64,000 nt of DNA from Mesorhizobium amorphae CCNWGS0123. GTDB lineage: Bacteria > Pseudomonadota > Alphaproteobacteria > Rhizobiales > Rhizobiaceae. Below the pieces are notes generated by a model. The model saw only the letters and a list, made by a program, of their open reading frames with translations, made no database searches and had not been told where the DNA came from. The stretch lies in the NCBI RefSeq assembly GCF_001686985.1, contig NZ_CP015318.1, forward strand, positions 3,532,001-3,596,000, written 5' to 3'. A program made the position numbers and the translations under genes. This document shows positions 57,248-64,000 of the stretch, piece after piece (position 1 is the first letter of the stretch; every line of letters starts with the position of its first letter).

Positions 57248-57709
57248 ATGACTGATCTTTCCATCCAGTTTCGGCCGGCCGAGCCGGCGGATGCAGCCGC
57301 CATCAGGGACATCGTGCGCGCCGCCTATGCCAGATGGGTGCCGGTGATAGGCCGCGAGCCCTTGCCGATGCGGGCCGACTACGACAAGGCCGTCCGCGAG
57401 CATCGGTTCGACCTTGCCATCGAGAAGGGCGAGATCGTCGGCCTGATCGAAACCATGCGACATGAGGATCACATCTGGATCGAGAATCTCGCCGTCGCGC
57501 CTGACGCGCAGGGCAGGGGCATCGGCCGGCTTCTGCTCGACAGAGCCGAGCGCAGGGCGGTCGAAGCCGGTTGCGCGGAGCTTCGCCTGCTGACCAATGG
57601 CGCGTTCGAAGCCAATGTGCTGCTCTATCGCAAGCACGGCTACGCGATCGACCGGGAAGAAGAATTCATGAACGGGATAACCGTCTATATGAGCAAGACA
57701 CTCGCGTAG
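57248..57709 (+). CDS. GNAT family N-acetyltransferase
   Basis: A 153-aa acetyltransferase. The acetyl-CoA motif A is NLAVAPDAQGRGIGRLLLDRAE near residues 83-105, and motif B ends in LYRKHGYAIDREEEF. The substrate is unknown. The T-run of an upstream terminator lies within 25 bp of the start, so expression may depend on read-through or a promoter overlapping it. Confidence 0.88.
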   Translation: MTDLSIQFRPAEPADAAAIRDIVRAAYARWVPVIGREPLPMRADYDKAVREHRFDLAIEKGEIVGLIETMRHEDHIWIENLAVAPDAQGRGIGRLLLDRAERRAVEAGCAELRLLTNGAFEANVLLYRKHGYAIDREEEFMNGITVYMSKTLA

Positions 57710-57847
57710 TTTTGTTTGGCTCCGAGCCGAACGGGCTTGGCTCAACGACTGGCGCTTGCGTTTGACAGTGCCGACCGCGCATCGTTATCTCTGGAAAAAT
57801 ACGACGATCCCCCAATCAAAATCGAGATCCGCCCCGAGGAGGAAACC

Positions 57848-59281
57848 ATGTCCCACAATCTGCAGTTCTACATCGATGGTGCCTGGGTCGATCCGGTCGT
57901 GCCGAACACGCTCGACGTCATCGATCCGTCGAACGAAGACGCCTTCGCGCAGATCTCGCTCGGCTCCAAGGCCGATGTCGACAAGGCGGTGGCCGCCGCC
58001 AGGCGCGCCTTCAACACATTCGGCTTCACCGAGGTCGCCGAGCGGCTCGACCTGTTGAACCGCATCATCGACATCTACAAGAAGCGCAGCGCCGATCTTG
58101 CCGTTGCCGTGTCGCGCGAAATGGGCGCGCCGCGCCAGATGGCGCTGGACAGCCAGGTCGGCGTCGGCCTCGCGCACCTGCAGAAGATGGCCGAGGTGCT
58201 GAAGAGTTTTCAGTTCCGCCACATCAGGGGCTCTTCGCTGGTGGTGAAGGAGCCGATCGGCGTCGTCGGCCTGATCACGCCGTGGAACTGGCCGCTGAAC
58301 CAGATCACCTGCAAGGTCGGTCCCGCACTTGCCGCCGGCTGCACCATGGTGCTGAAGCCGTCGGAAATCGCGCCGCTCGACGCCATCATCTTCGCCGAGA
58401 TTCTGGACGAGGCCGGCGTGCCGAAGGGCGTCTTCAACCTCGTCAATGGCGACGGGCCGGGCGTCGGCCAGGCGCTCTCCAGCCACCCGGATGTCGACAT
58501 GATGTCGTTCACGGGCTCGACCCGCGCCGGCATCCTGGTCGCCAAGGCCGCCGCCGACACAGTCAAGCGCGTGCATCAGGAGTTGGGCGGCAAGTCGGCC
58601 AACATCCTATTCCCCGATGTCGACCTCGAAAAGGCCGTCAGCAAGGGTGTCGCCGGCTGCTTTAGCAACAGCGGCCAGTCCTGCAACGCGCCAACCCGCA
58701 TGTTCGTGCCGCGCGACCGCCACGACGAAGCGGCCGCTTACGCCAGGACGGCGGCGGAAAAATTCACGGTCGGCCCGGCCGATGCGCCCGGATCAAAGCT
58801 CGGCCCGGTGGTCAGCCAGATCCAGTTCGACAAGATCCAGGACCTGATCCAGGCCGGCATCGACGAAGGCGCCACCCTGGTCGCCGGCGGCCCCGGCCGT
58901 CCCGCCGAACTCAACCGCGGCTACTATGTCCGGCCGACCGTCTTCGCCGACGTCACCCACGACATGCGCATCGCCCGCGAAGAAATCTTCGGGCCGGTGC
59001 TGGCGATCATGCCCTATGACAGCGTCGACGAGGCGATCCATACCGCCAACGACACCGTCTACGGCCTCGCCTCCTACATCCAGGCCAAGGACATCCAGAA
59101 GGCTCGCGAAGTCGCCGCCCGCATGCGCACCGGCAACGTCTACATCAACTACCCGACCTGGGACGCCGGCCTGCCGTTCGGCGGTTACAAGCAGTCCGGC
59201 AACGGCCGCGAATATGCTGAGTATGGGTTGGAGGATTTCCTGGAGATCAAGGGCATCGCGGGGTACGAGGCGGCGGAGTAG
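57848..59281 (+). CDS. Aldehyde dehydrogenase family protein
   Basis: A 477-aa NAD(P)+-dependent aldehyde dehydrogenase. The cofactor/active-site region TPWNWPLNQ, the general base Glu in HQELGGKSANI, the nucleophile Cys in SNSGQSCNAPTR, and EEIFGPVLAIMPYD are present. The subgroup resembles broad-range bacterial ALDHs; no substrate-defining partner is adjacent. ATG 57848 follows GAGGAGGAAACC; the upstream in-frame extension is rejected. Confidence 0.92.
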   Translation: MSHNLQFYIDGAWVDPVVPNTLDVIDPSNEDAFAQISLGSKADVDKAVAAARRAFNTFGFTEVAERLDLLNRIIDIYKKRSADLAVAVSREMGAPRQMALDSQVGVGLAHLQKMAEVLKSFQFRHIRGSSLVVKEPIGVVGLITPWNWPLNQITCKVGPALAAGCTMVLKPSEIAPLDAIIFAEILDEAGVPKGVFNLVNGDGPGVGQALSSHPDVDMMSFTGSTRAGILVAKAAADTVKRVHQELGGKSANILFPDVDLEKAVSKGVAGCFSNSGQSCNAPTRMFVPRDRHDEAAAYARTAAEKFTVGPADAPGSKLGPVVSQIQFDKIQDLIQAGIDEGATLVAGGPGRPAELNRGYYVRPTVFADVTHDMRIAREEIFGPVLAIMPYDSVDEAIHTANDTVYGLASYIQAKDIQKAREVAARMRTGNVYINYPTWDAGLPFGGYKQSGNGREYAEYGLEDFLEIKGIAGYEAAE

Positions 59282-59297
59282 GCACGAGGCGGTTGGG

Positions 59298-59343
59298 GCC
59301 GGCGTTTGGCGCCGGCTGTGATGGGCGCGGTCTAGCCGCGCCC
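59298..59343 (+). terminator. Two tandem hairpins after the aldehyde dehydrogenase gene
   Basis: GCCGGCG/CGCCGGC (loop TTTGG, 59298-59316) and GGGCGCGG/CCGCGCCC (loop TCTAG, 59323-59343) are perfect stems directly after the gene. They lie just before the base composition drops. Confidence 0.5.
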
Positions 59344-59453
59344 CTGCTATTTGAAGGCGGCGTTTCGCGAAAGGCTGCAAGTATATCTTGGAGGTGCAGA
59401 GGCGGTTCCGCAGTCAAATGCTGGATTTGTCGATCTGTGCTAGCTTGTCGCCA

Positions 59454-59579
59454 ATGAATTCGAAAACTTGGAGTCGATTCCTTCCGACGCGGAGAAATGG
59501 ACCTTGTCCGTGCAAGAGCGGGCTGCGGTTCAAGCATTGTCATGGGCGCTTCAACACCTCAGCGACCATGGACGAATGA
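59454..59579 (+). pseudogene. SEC-C zinc-motif N-terminal fragment cut off by an in-frame TGA
   Basis: ATG 59454 opens 41 codons with the SEC-C motif RNGPCPCKSGLRFKHCHG (CxC...CH type). Translation stops at TGA 59577-59579, but the same frame continues without interruption as the 487-aa ORF downstream (IEQQLNELMRVREAEEI). SEC-C proteins of this kind normally carry a long C-terminal domain beginning with a RKQQQGLGRP-like segment, matching RKRQQGYGRP here. A single nonsense change is the simplest explanation; a tiny separate SEC-C protein is less likely. Confidence 0.7.
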
Positions 59580-59600
59580 ATTGAACAGCAACTCAACGAG

Positions 59601-61064
59601 TTGATGCGGGTCAGAGAAGCCGAGGAGATCCTTCGCAAACGTCAGCAAGGTTATGGTAGGCCAATGCTGACGTCCCTATACAATGGCGTTCGGGTTGTAG
59701 TTGTTGGGAGGCGGATGGTTCATTCGCCTAGTTGGCAATTTGTATCCGACTTCCTAATCGATAATCTTATGACTGTTTTCGGTCGAGAGTGGGGCGCCAA
59801 TGCCTCTCAAACGATTGCAGATCATATGCTTTTTAGCTGGTTGGACGGCCTTGGTGAAGCACGAAAGGAAGTCGGAGAAGGTGTATTACTCCCGCCCAGG
59901 GGAAATGTGTCTGCCTTAACTCGTCTCGCCTACGCTCTTTACCTCCTTGAGCACAACGATAAGCCGCAGCAAAACCTCCTAACCCGGCTGAGACATCCCG
60001 TTAATTTCGCACCCGCCGTGTACGAGGCGCTAGTGGCGTCGGCATTTGCCCTGGCCGGCGCGCGGATCGATGGCGCTGAGGATGAAACAGGCGGCGCTCC
60101 TAAACCTGAGTTCTTTGCGACATTCCGAAATGGACTTATCTACGCAGTCGAGGCGAAACGAAAGAAAAGTTGGAAATCCCCGTTTGACTTGAACAGCGAT
60201 GCGTTTGTCGACGAATTGCAGGGCTGGTTACGTGACAAGCTATACAAAGCTTCAAAGAAAGCTCTGGCAAACCCCGTTTATTGGTTTGAGTTAGGGATCG
60301 ACGCAGAAATCAATCCGGATGAGGTAGATCGTCTTCGCCAAGTCGTCGTTGCAGGTGTTACGAACGCCGAAACAATCACTGTTAACGGGGGGCCTCCGTC
60401 TCCGGCCTACGTTTTCGTGACCAACAACCAGGACTTGGTCAATGAGGAAGCATCGAATCTAGGTTTTTTCGCTTTGCTCATGGGATTTGCCATGGACAAT
60501 TTCCGCGAAGGGGTCGTCGACATCGAGACTGCGATGGACAATCACGACATACACCGTCCCATTCGGTGGGTGCATGACTGCTTGTCCTTGGTACAGCGAG
60601 TGCCTAACAGCTTCGAAGGCGTGCCCGATGAGTTGTTGGACGATCAGGGCCAGCCGATAGACACATTAAGGATTGGAAAGCTAATCCCATACCCCAGAAG
60701 CGACGGCACGGAGGGCGTCGGCCGAATCCGAGAAATTGCAACCTTGGACCAACAGGCAATGGTCGTGTTGGTGGACGAACAAACCAATCAGCAGGTCTTC
60801 GCCAAACTGCTCCTCAAACCCCAGGAGGCAGAAGCGGCCAAGAAATTCGGAAACGCGATTTTCGGAAAGCCCGAAGGACCTCAAAGGGTCATAGGCGATC
60901 GCCTGAGACTCTATGATCGCATGCTTGAAATATATGCTGATTATGACCGCAAATCCCTTCTGAATCAGATTAGGAAGCATCCAAACCTAATCGATTTCGA
61001 AAACCTGGATACGGAAAATCTAAGGATAAGAGTGGCGAGAGAGATAGCCAAATCCATTGGATAA
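59601..61064 (+). CDS. C-terminal part of a SEC-C protein, possible nuclease-fold domain, AT-rich
   Basis: 487 codons from TTG 59601 (ATG at 59604), without a good ribosome binding site. It is in frame with the SEC-C fragment, one TGA away. Seen: RKRQQGYGRPMLTSLYNGVRVVVVG near the start, and PEFFATFRNGLIYAVEAKRKK (E170, E184, K186), whose E...ExK layout resembles a PD-(D/E)xK nuclease core. The C-terminal 150 residues are helical and unrecognised. Base composition is clearly lower in GC than the neighbours (60421-60480 has 27 G/C of 60). Function is unknown; it may be a remnant if translation does not restart. Confidence 0.65.
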   Translation: MMRVREAEEILRKRQQGYGRPMLTSLYNGVRVVVVGRRMVHSPSWQFVSDFLIDNLMTVFGREWGANASQTIADHMLFSWLDGLGEARKEVGEGVLLPPRGNVSALTRLAYALYLLEHNDKPQQNLLTRLRHPVNFAPAVYEALVASAFALAGARIDGAEDETGGAPKPEFFATFRNGLIYAVEAKRKKSWKSPFDLNSDAFVDELQGWLRDKLYKASKKALANPVYWFELGIDAEINPDEVDRLRQVVVAGVTNAETITVNGGPPSPAYVFVTNNQDLVNEEASNLGFFALLMGFAMDNFREGVVDIETAMDNHDIHRPIRWVHDCLSLVQRVPNSFEGVPDELLDDQGQPIDTLRIGKLIPYPRSDGTEGVGRIREIATLDQQAMVVLVDEQTNQQVFAKLLLKPQEAEAAKKFGNAIFGKPEGPQRVIGDRLRLYDRMLEIYADYDRKSLLNQIRKHPNLIDFENLDTENLRIRVAREIAKSIG

Positions 61065-61125
61065 TCATGCATCCCGCGAGATCCCCTGTCGCTTCCTAAG
61101 CTTCTGAATTTGCTTAAGGAAAACT

Positions 61126-61198
61126 TGGCTCGAGAAACTAGGATTCGAACCGGGACTCGCGGTGTCAGAGTCGCAGTCTATCGTTAACCTACTCCCCA
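61126..61198 (-). pseudogene. Degenerate tRNA-Gln(CTG)-like sequence
   Basis: On the minus strand a 73-nt segment starts TGGGG and ends GCCA. It has a loop CTCTGAC with anticodon CTG in the expected place and GGTTCGAATCC as T arm. Acceptor and anticodon stems do not pair properly, so it is probably a tRNA remnant rather than a working gene. It directly follows the AT-rich SEC-C gene and could mark an integration junction. Confidence 0.45.
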
Positions 61199-61295
61199 GC
61201 AGGCGCAGTCTGTAACGCGCGAAGCGGGCGGCTATGCGCCGCGAACCTTGCCCATCCCGCATTGCACAATCTCCTCGCATCAGCAAAATACAGCC

Positions 61296-61898
61296 ATGGT
61301 CCGCTCCTCACTCGCCGTTCTGGTGATCGACGAAAACCGCATCCGTGCCTCGATCATTGAGGCCGGGCTGCGGGAGGCTGGCCATGAGCGGGTCACGGTC
61401 ATCCATGACGTCACCGGCATTGCGCGCCGCATTGCCGAGATCGAACCTGATGTCATCGTCATCGATCTCGAAAACCCGAACCGCGACATGCTGGAAAACA
61501 TGTTCCAGCTCTCGCGCGCGGTGAAGCGGCCGATCGCCATGTTCGTCGACCGCTCCGACCAGGCCTCGATCGAGGCGGCGGTCGATGCCGGCGTGTCGGC
61601 CTATGTCGTCGATGGTCTGCGGCAAGAGCGCGTCAAGCCGATCCTCGACATGGCGGTCAGCCGTTTCAACGCCTTCTCGCGCATGGCGCGCGAGCTGGAG
61701 GAGGCGCGTAGCGAATTGGAGAGCCGCAAGGTCATCGACCGCGCCAAGGGCATTTTGATGAAGTCGCGCGGTTTGAGCGAGGAGGCGGCCTACACGCTGC
61801 TGCGCAAGACGGCGATGAACCAGAACCGCAAGATCAGCGACATCGCCCAAAGCCTGGTGACTGCCGCCGGGTTGCTTGGGCCGCTGGAGGACGAGTGA
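61296..61898 (+). CDS. nasT: Nitrate-responsive ANTAR antiterminator NasT
   Basis: A 200-aa RNA-binding regulator: a pseudo-receiver domain (LAVLVIDENRIRASIIEAGL, VIVIDLENPNRDMLE) joined to an ANTAR domain (SRKVIDRAKGILMKSRGLSEEAAYTLLRKTAMNQN). In the known system NasT binds two hexaloop hairpins in target leaders and prevents termination; NasS blocks it without nitrate. ATG 61296 has no strong ribosome binding site. Its stop overlaps the nasS GTG. Confidence 0.9.
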   Translation: MVRSSLAVLVIDENRIRASIIEAGLREAGHERVTVIHDVTGIARRIAEIEPDVIVIDLENPNRDMLENMFQLSRAVKRPIAMFVDRSDQASIEAAVDAGVSAYVVDGLRQERVKPILDMAVSRFNAFSRMARELEEARSELESRKVIDRAKGILMKSRGLSEEAAYTLLRKTAMNQNRKISDIAQSLVTAAGLLGPLEDE

Positions 61899-63133
61899 GC
61901 ATGGGCCACGAAATCACCGCCGGCTTCATGCCGCTCTTCGACAGCGCCGTGCTGGTCGCCGCGCGCGAGATGGGCTTTGCCGCGCGCGAGGGCATCGAGC
62001 TCAAGCTGCAGCGCGAGACGTCCTGGGCCAACATCCGCGACCGCATCGCCATCGGCCATTTCGACGTTGCCCATATGCTGGGGCCGATGCCTTTGGCCTG
62101 CAATCTCGGCCTGACGCCGCTGGCCTCCGAGACGATCGTGCCGTTCTCGCTGGGCCTGGGCGGCAATTGCGTCACCGTATCCAACGCCGTCTGGCAAGGC
62201 ATGGCGGCGCATGGCGCCGCGCCAGACCTCGACCCGGCGCGCGCGGGTGCAGCGCTCCGTGCGCTGATCCGGGAGCGGGCAGGGGCCGGCCGCGATCCGC
62301 TGCGCTTTGCGGTTGTGCATCCGCATTCCGGGCACAATTACGAGCTGCGCTATTGGCTCGCCGCCTGCGGCGTCGATCCGACCCAAGAGATCGAGATCGT
62401 CATCGTGCCGCCGCCCTTCATGGCCGATGCTTTAGCCGCCGGCCGCATCGACGGCTATTGCGTCGGCGAACCGTGGAACAGCGCCTCGGTCGCCGCCGGC
62501 ACCGGCCATATCGTCACCGTTAAGGCGCTGCTGTGGCGCAATAGCCCGGAGAAGGTGGTTGGTGTGCGCAAGGCGTGGGCGCAGGAGAACCCGGATGCGC
62601 TGGCGGCGCTGCTGCGCGCCCTGCATCATTCGGCCCGCTGGTGCCAGGATCCGGCCAACCACCAGGAATTGGCCGCGGTGATGGCGCAGCCCGGCTTCCT
62701 CGGCCTGCCGCCGGCAGTGCAGATGCCGATCCTGACCGGCCATCTCGATCTGGGCGGCGGCGCGGAGTGGGCGATCGACGATTTCTTCGTGCCTTTCGAC
62801 AAGGCAGCGAACTTTCCCTGGAAGAGCCACGCGCTGTGGTTTTACACGCAGATGGTGCGCTGGGGGCATGTCGAGCACACGCCTGAGAACCTTGCTATCG
62901 CCAGGGACTGCTACCGCCCCGACCTCTACCGCTCGGCACTGAAGCCGCTTGGCGTGGCGCTGCCCGGCGCCAATGCCAAGGTCGAGGGCGCGCTGAAGGC
63001 CGCGACGCCGGTCGGTTCGGCGGGGGCAAGCCTGGTGCTTGGTCCCGACGGTTTCTTCGACGGTCAGATCTTCGATCCCGATGAGATCGACGCCTACATT
63101 GCCGGCCAGAAATTGGTCCGCGCTGAAGCCTGA
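61895..63133 (+). CDS. nasS: Cytosolic nitrate sensor NasS (NrtA-like)
   Basis: A 412-aa NrtA/CmpA-type binding protein without a signal peptide, as expected for the cytosolic sensor NasS. Typical stretches are AGFMPLFDSAVLVAAREMGFA, HFDVAHMLGPMPLA and FMADALAAGRIDGYCVGEPWN. GTG 61895 overlaps the nasT stop (GTGA); an ATG at 61901 is also possible. Coupled translation fits formation of a NasS-NasT complex. Confidence 0.9.
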   Translation: MSMGHEITAGFMPLFDSAVLVAAREMGFAAREGIELKLQRETSWANIRDRIAIGHFDVAHMLGPMPLACNLGLTPLASETIVPFSLGLGGNCVTVSNAVWQGMAAHGAAPDLDPARAGAALRALIRERAGAGRDPLRFAVVHPHSGHNYELRYWLAACGVDPTQEIEIVIVPPPFMADALAAGRIDGYCVGEPWNSASVAAGTGHIVTVKALLWRNSPEKVVGVRKAWAQENPDALAALLRALHHSARWCQDPANHQELAAVMAQPGFLGLPPAVQMPILTGHLDLGGGAEWAIDDFFVPFDKAANFPWKSHALWFYTQMVRWGHVEHTPENLAIARDCYRPDLYRSALKPLGVALPGANAKVEGALKAATPVGSAGASLVLGPDGFFDGQIFDPDEIDAYIAGQKLVRAEA

Positions 63134-63158
63134 TCATTTTCGCGCCATTCTTGTGCAT

Positions 63159-63175
63159 TGCACAAAAATTGTGCG
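63159..63175. promoter_or_regulatory. Candidate NtrC binding site
   Basis: TGCAC-N7-GTGCG matches the NtrC palindrome TGCAC-N7-GTGCA at nine of ten fixed positions. A second overlapping palindrome, TTGTGCATTGCACAA, begins at 63151. The site is about 110-125 bp upstream of the sigma-54 promoter, the usual enhancer distance. Confidence 0.6.
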
Positions 63176-63282
63176 CGCGCTTGCGCTAATGAACAATCTT
63201 TGGCTAGCGCGCCCTGCGGGCGGGCGCGCCGCCATTGGGGCATGTCGTTGATTTAATTCATGTTTGTCATCCATTCTGAAAC

Positions 63283-63298
63283 TGGCACGGTTCCTGCT
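63283..63298 (+). promoter_or_regulatory. Sigma-54 promoter of nrtA
   Basis: TGGCACGGTTCCTGCT matches the consensus TGGCACGrNNNTTGCW with one change. GG (63284-63285) and GC (63296-63297) are separated by the required 10 bp. Transcription should start near 63309, leaving a leader of about 180 nt before nrtA. Confidence 0.75.
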
Positions 63299-63333
63299 TT
63301 GTCATAGGCAGGCTCTTCTAGGGTCACGGAACG

Positions 63334-63368
63334 GGCGTCCAATGGCGGGCGCCACAGGCAAAGCTGCC
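63334..63368 (+). promoter_or_regulatory. Two-hairpin ANTAR (NasT) target in the nrtA leader
   Basis: Hairpin 1 is GGCGTCC-AATGGC-GGGCGCC (7 bp, 63334-63353). Hairpin 2 is GGC-AAAGCT-GCC (63357-63368), a short stem. Both loops are six nucleotides with A at position 1 and G at position 4, the known ANTAR recognition pattern. The 3' side of hairpin 2 runs into GCCGC, complementary to the GCGGC before the downstream T-run, so the two structures could be exclusive. Confidence 0.65.
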
Positions 63369-63403
63369 GCTCAGGTCAACACGCGATCCCGGATGGACGG
63401 ACG

Positions 63404-63429
63404 CGCGCGGCCTGGCCGGCGGCTTTTTT
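63404..63429 (+). terminator. Leader terminator ahead of nrtA
   Basis: A GC-rich stem (CGGC-CTG-GCCG, with possible longer-range GCCGC/GCGGC pairing) is followed by six T residues at 63424-63429. It lies 61 nt before the nrtA start and is the expected target of NasT antitermination. Confidence 0.55.
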
Positions 63430-63490
63430 GTTTTGATCGAACACGCAATCGACGGCGCCGATCCCAAGCGGCGCCCAACCGGAGATGACG

Positions 63491-64000
63491 ATGACGAAAC
63501 GCATCAAGACCGAAGCCCCTCTCGAGGGCATGACCCGCCGCAATTTCCTGATGGCAAGCGCTGCCACCGCGGCAACCCTGGCGGCGGCGCGTGCGCTGCT
63601 GCCCTCCGGCGCCTATGCGGCGCCGGCCGCTCCGGAAGTGACCGGCGCCAAGCTCGGCTTCATCGCGCTGACCGACGCCGCCCCGCTGATGATCGCCAAG
63701 GAAAAGGGTCTGTTCGCCAAGTTCGGCATGCCCGATGTCGAGGTGCTGAAGCAGGCCTCCTGGGGCGCGACGCGTGACAATCTGATGCTCGGCGGCGAGG
63801 CCAACGGCATCGACGGCGCCCACATCCTCACGCCGATGCCCTACCTGATGCACACCGGCAAGGTGACGCAGAACAACCAGCCGCTGCCGATGGCGATCGT
63901 GGCGCGGCTCAACTACGACTGCCAGGGCATCTCGGTCGCGCAGGAATATGCCGCGACCGGCGTCGGCCTCGACGCCTCCAAGCTGAAGGAGGCCTTCGCC
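63491..64000 (+). CDS. nrtA: Nitrate ABC transporter substrate-binding protein, partial
   Basis: The first 170 codons of an NrtA/CmpA-type protein; the gene runs off the window. A twin-arginine signal (MTRRNFLMASAATAATLAAA) ends near PSGAYA, followed by KLGFIALTDAAPLMIAKEKGLFAKFG and the nitrate-pocket region. ATG 63491 has GGAGATGACG upstream. It is the first gene of the expected nitrate uptake and assimilation operon under NtrC, sigma-54 and NasT control. Confidence 0.93.
   Translation, partial: MTKRIKTEAPLEGMTRRNFLMASAATAATLAAARALLPSGAYAAPAAPEVTGAKLGFIALTDAAPLMIAKEKGLFAKFGMPDVEVLKQASWGATRDNLMLGGEANGIDGAHILTPMPYLMHTGKVTQNNQPLPMAIVARLNYDCQGISVAQEYAATGVGLDASKLKEAFA

Noticed and set aside
59601-61064. 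Prophage or complete genomic island at the AT-rich patch
   Set aside because: No integrase, transposase, phage structural gene or clear direct repeats are visible; only one foreign-looking gene and a tRNA remnant.
61126-61198. Calling a functional tRNA-Gln
   Set aside because: Acceptor, anticodon and T stems do not pair adequately, so it is listed as a remnant.
1-64000. CRISPR array, rRNA operon or replication origin
   Set aside because: No regularly spaced repeats, rRNA-like sequence or DnaA-box/repABC-like organisation was seen.

Overview
The window is chromosomal backbone of a high-GC alphaproteobacterium of the order Rhizobiales, most likely Mesorhizobium or a close relative. The evidence is an adjacent ndvB/ndvA pair (cyclic beta-1,2-glucan synthase and exporter), a complete HutCF/IHGUD histidine cluster, a NasT/NasS/NrtA nitrate module with NtrC and sigma-54 signals, and short GC-rich intergenic palindromes. 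I see no rRNA operon, CRISPR array, insertion sequence, prophage or symbiosis gene. Genus assignment is inference from gene content and style.

Layout. 0.1-2.2 kb: a membrane GGDEF/EAL protein. 2.5-4.7 kb: kbl-tdh threonine catabolism. 4.8-5.4 kb: an orphan SUFU-domain gene. 5.4-12.3 kb: tyrosine/homogentisate catabolism, with a MarR regulator divergent from hmgA, an MBL-fold hydrolase and a fumarylacetoacetate hydrolase coupled to hmgA, twin small membrane proteins and DinB, then hppD divergent from an Lrp regulator. 12.3-16 kb: a DUF442 phosphatase-like gene, a zinc ABC importer in the order ATPase-permease-binding protein, and RidA. 16.1-24.2 kb: hutC-hutF facing hutI-H-G-U-D around a palindromic operator. 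24.5-36 kb: ndvB, ndvA and a lone ccmC. 36-38.2 kb: a D-threonine-aldolase-type enzyme, a lyxose-isomerase-type protein and a frameshifted small gene. 38.3-44.3 kb: a tightly coupled RDD/SpoIIM/DUF58/MoxR/DUF4350/DUF4129 membrane module. 44.4-49 kb: membrane protein, ornithine cyclodeaminase, secreted protein, TPR protein. 49.3-55.3 kb: a candidate catabolic cluster (peptide-type binding protein, esterase, cysteine hydrolase, DddP-like M24 protein, GlxA regulator). 55.3-59.3 kb: free-methionine sulfoxide reductase, YeiH, GNAT, aldehyde dehydrogenase. 59.4-61.2 kb: an AT-rich patch with a SEC-C gene broken by an in-frame stop and a degenerate tRNA-Gln-like sequence. 61.3-64 kb: nasT-nasS, a regulated leader, and the start of nrtA.

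How the genes work together. Tyrosine-derived 4-hydroxyphenylpyruvate goes through HppD, HmgA and the FAA hydrolase toward fumarate and acetoacetate; no maleylacetoacetate isomerase is visible here. HutH, HutU, HutI, HutF and HutG take histidine to glutamate under HutC. NdvB makes and NdvA exports periplasmic cyclic glucan. NasS is expected to hold NasT inactive without nitrate; released NasT would bind the two hexaloop hairpins in the nrtA leader, while NtrC and sigma-54 set transcription. The most novel-looking items are the broken SEC-C/nuclease-like gene, the GlxA/M24/cysteine-hydrolase/esterase cluster with an altered DddP-like active site, and the uncharacterised MoxR/SpoIIM/RDD module.
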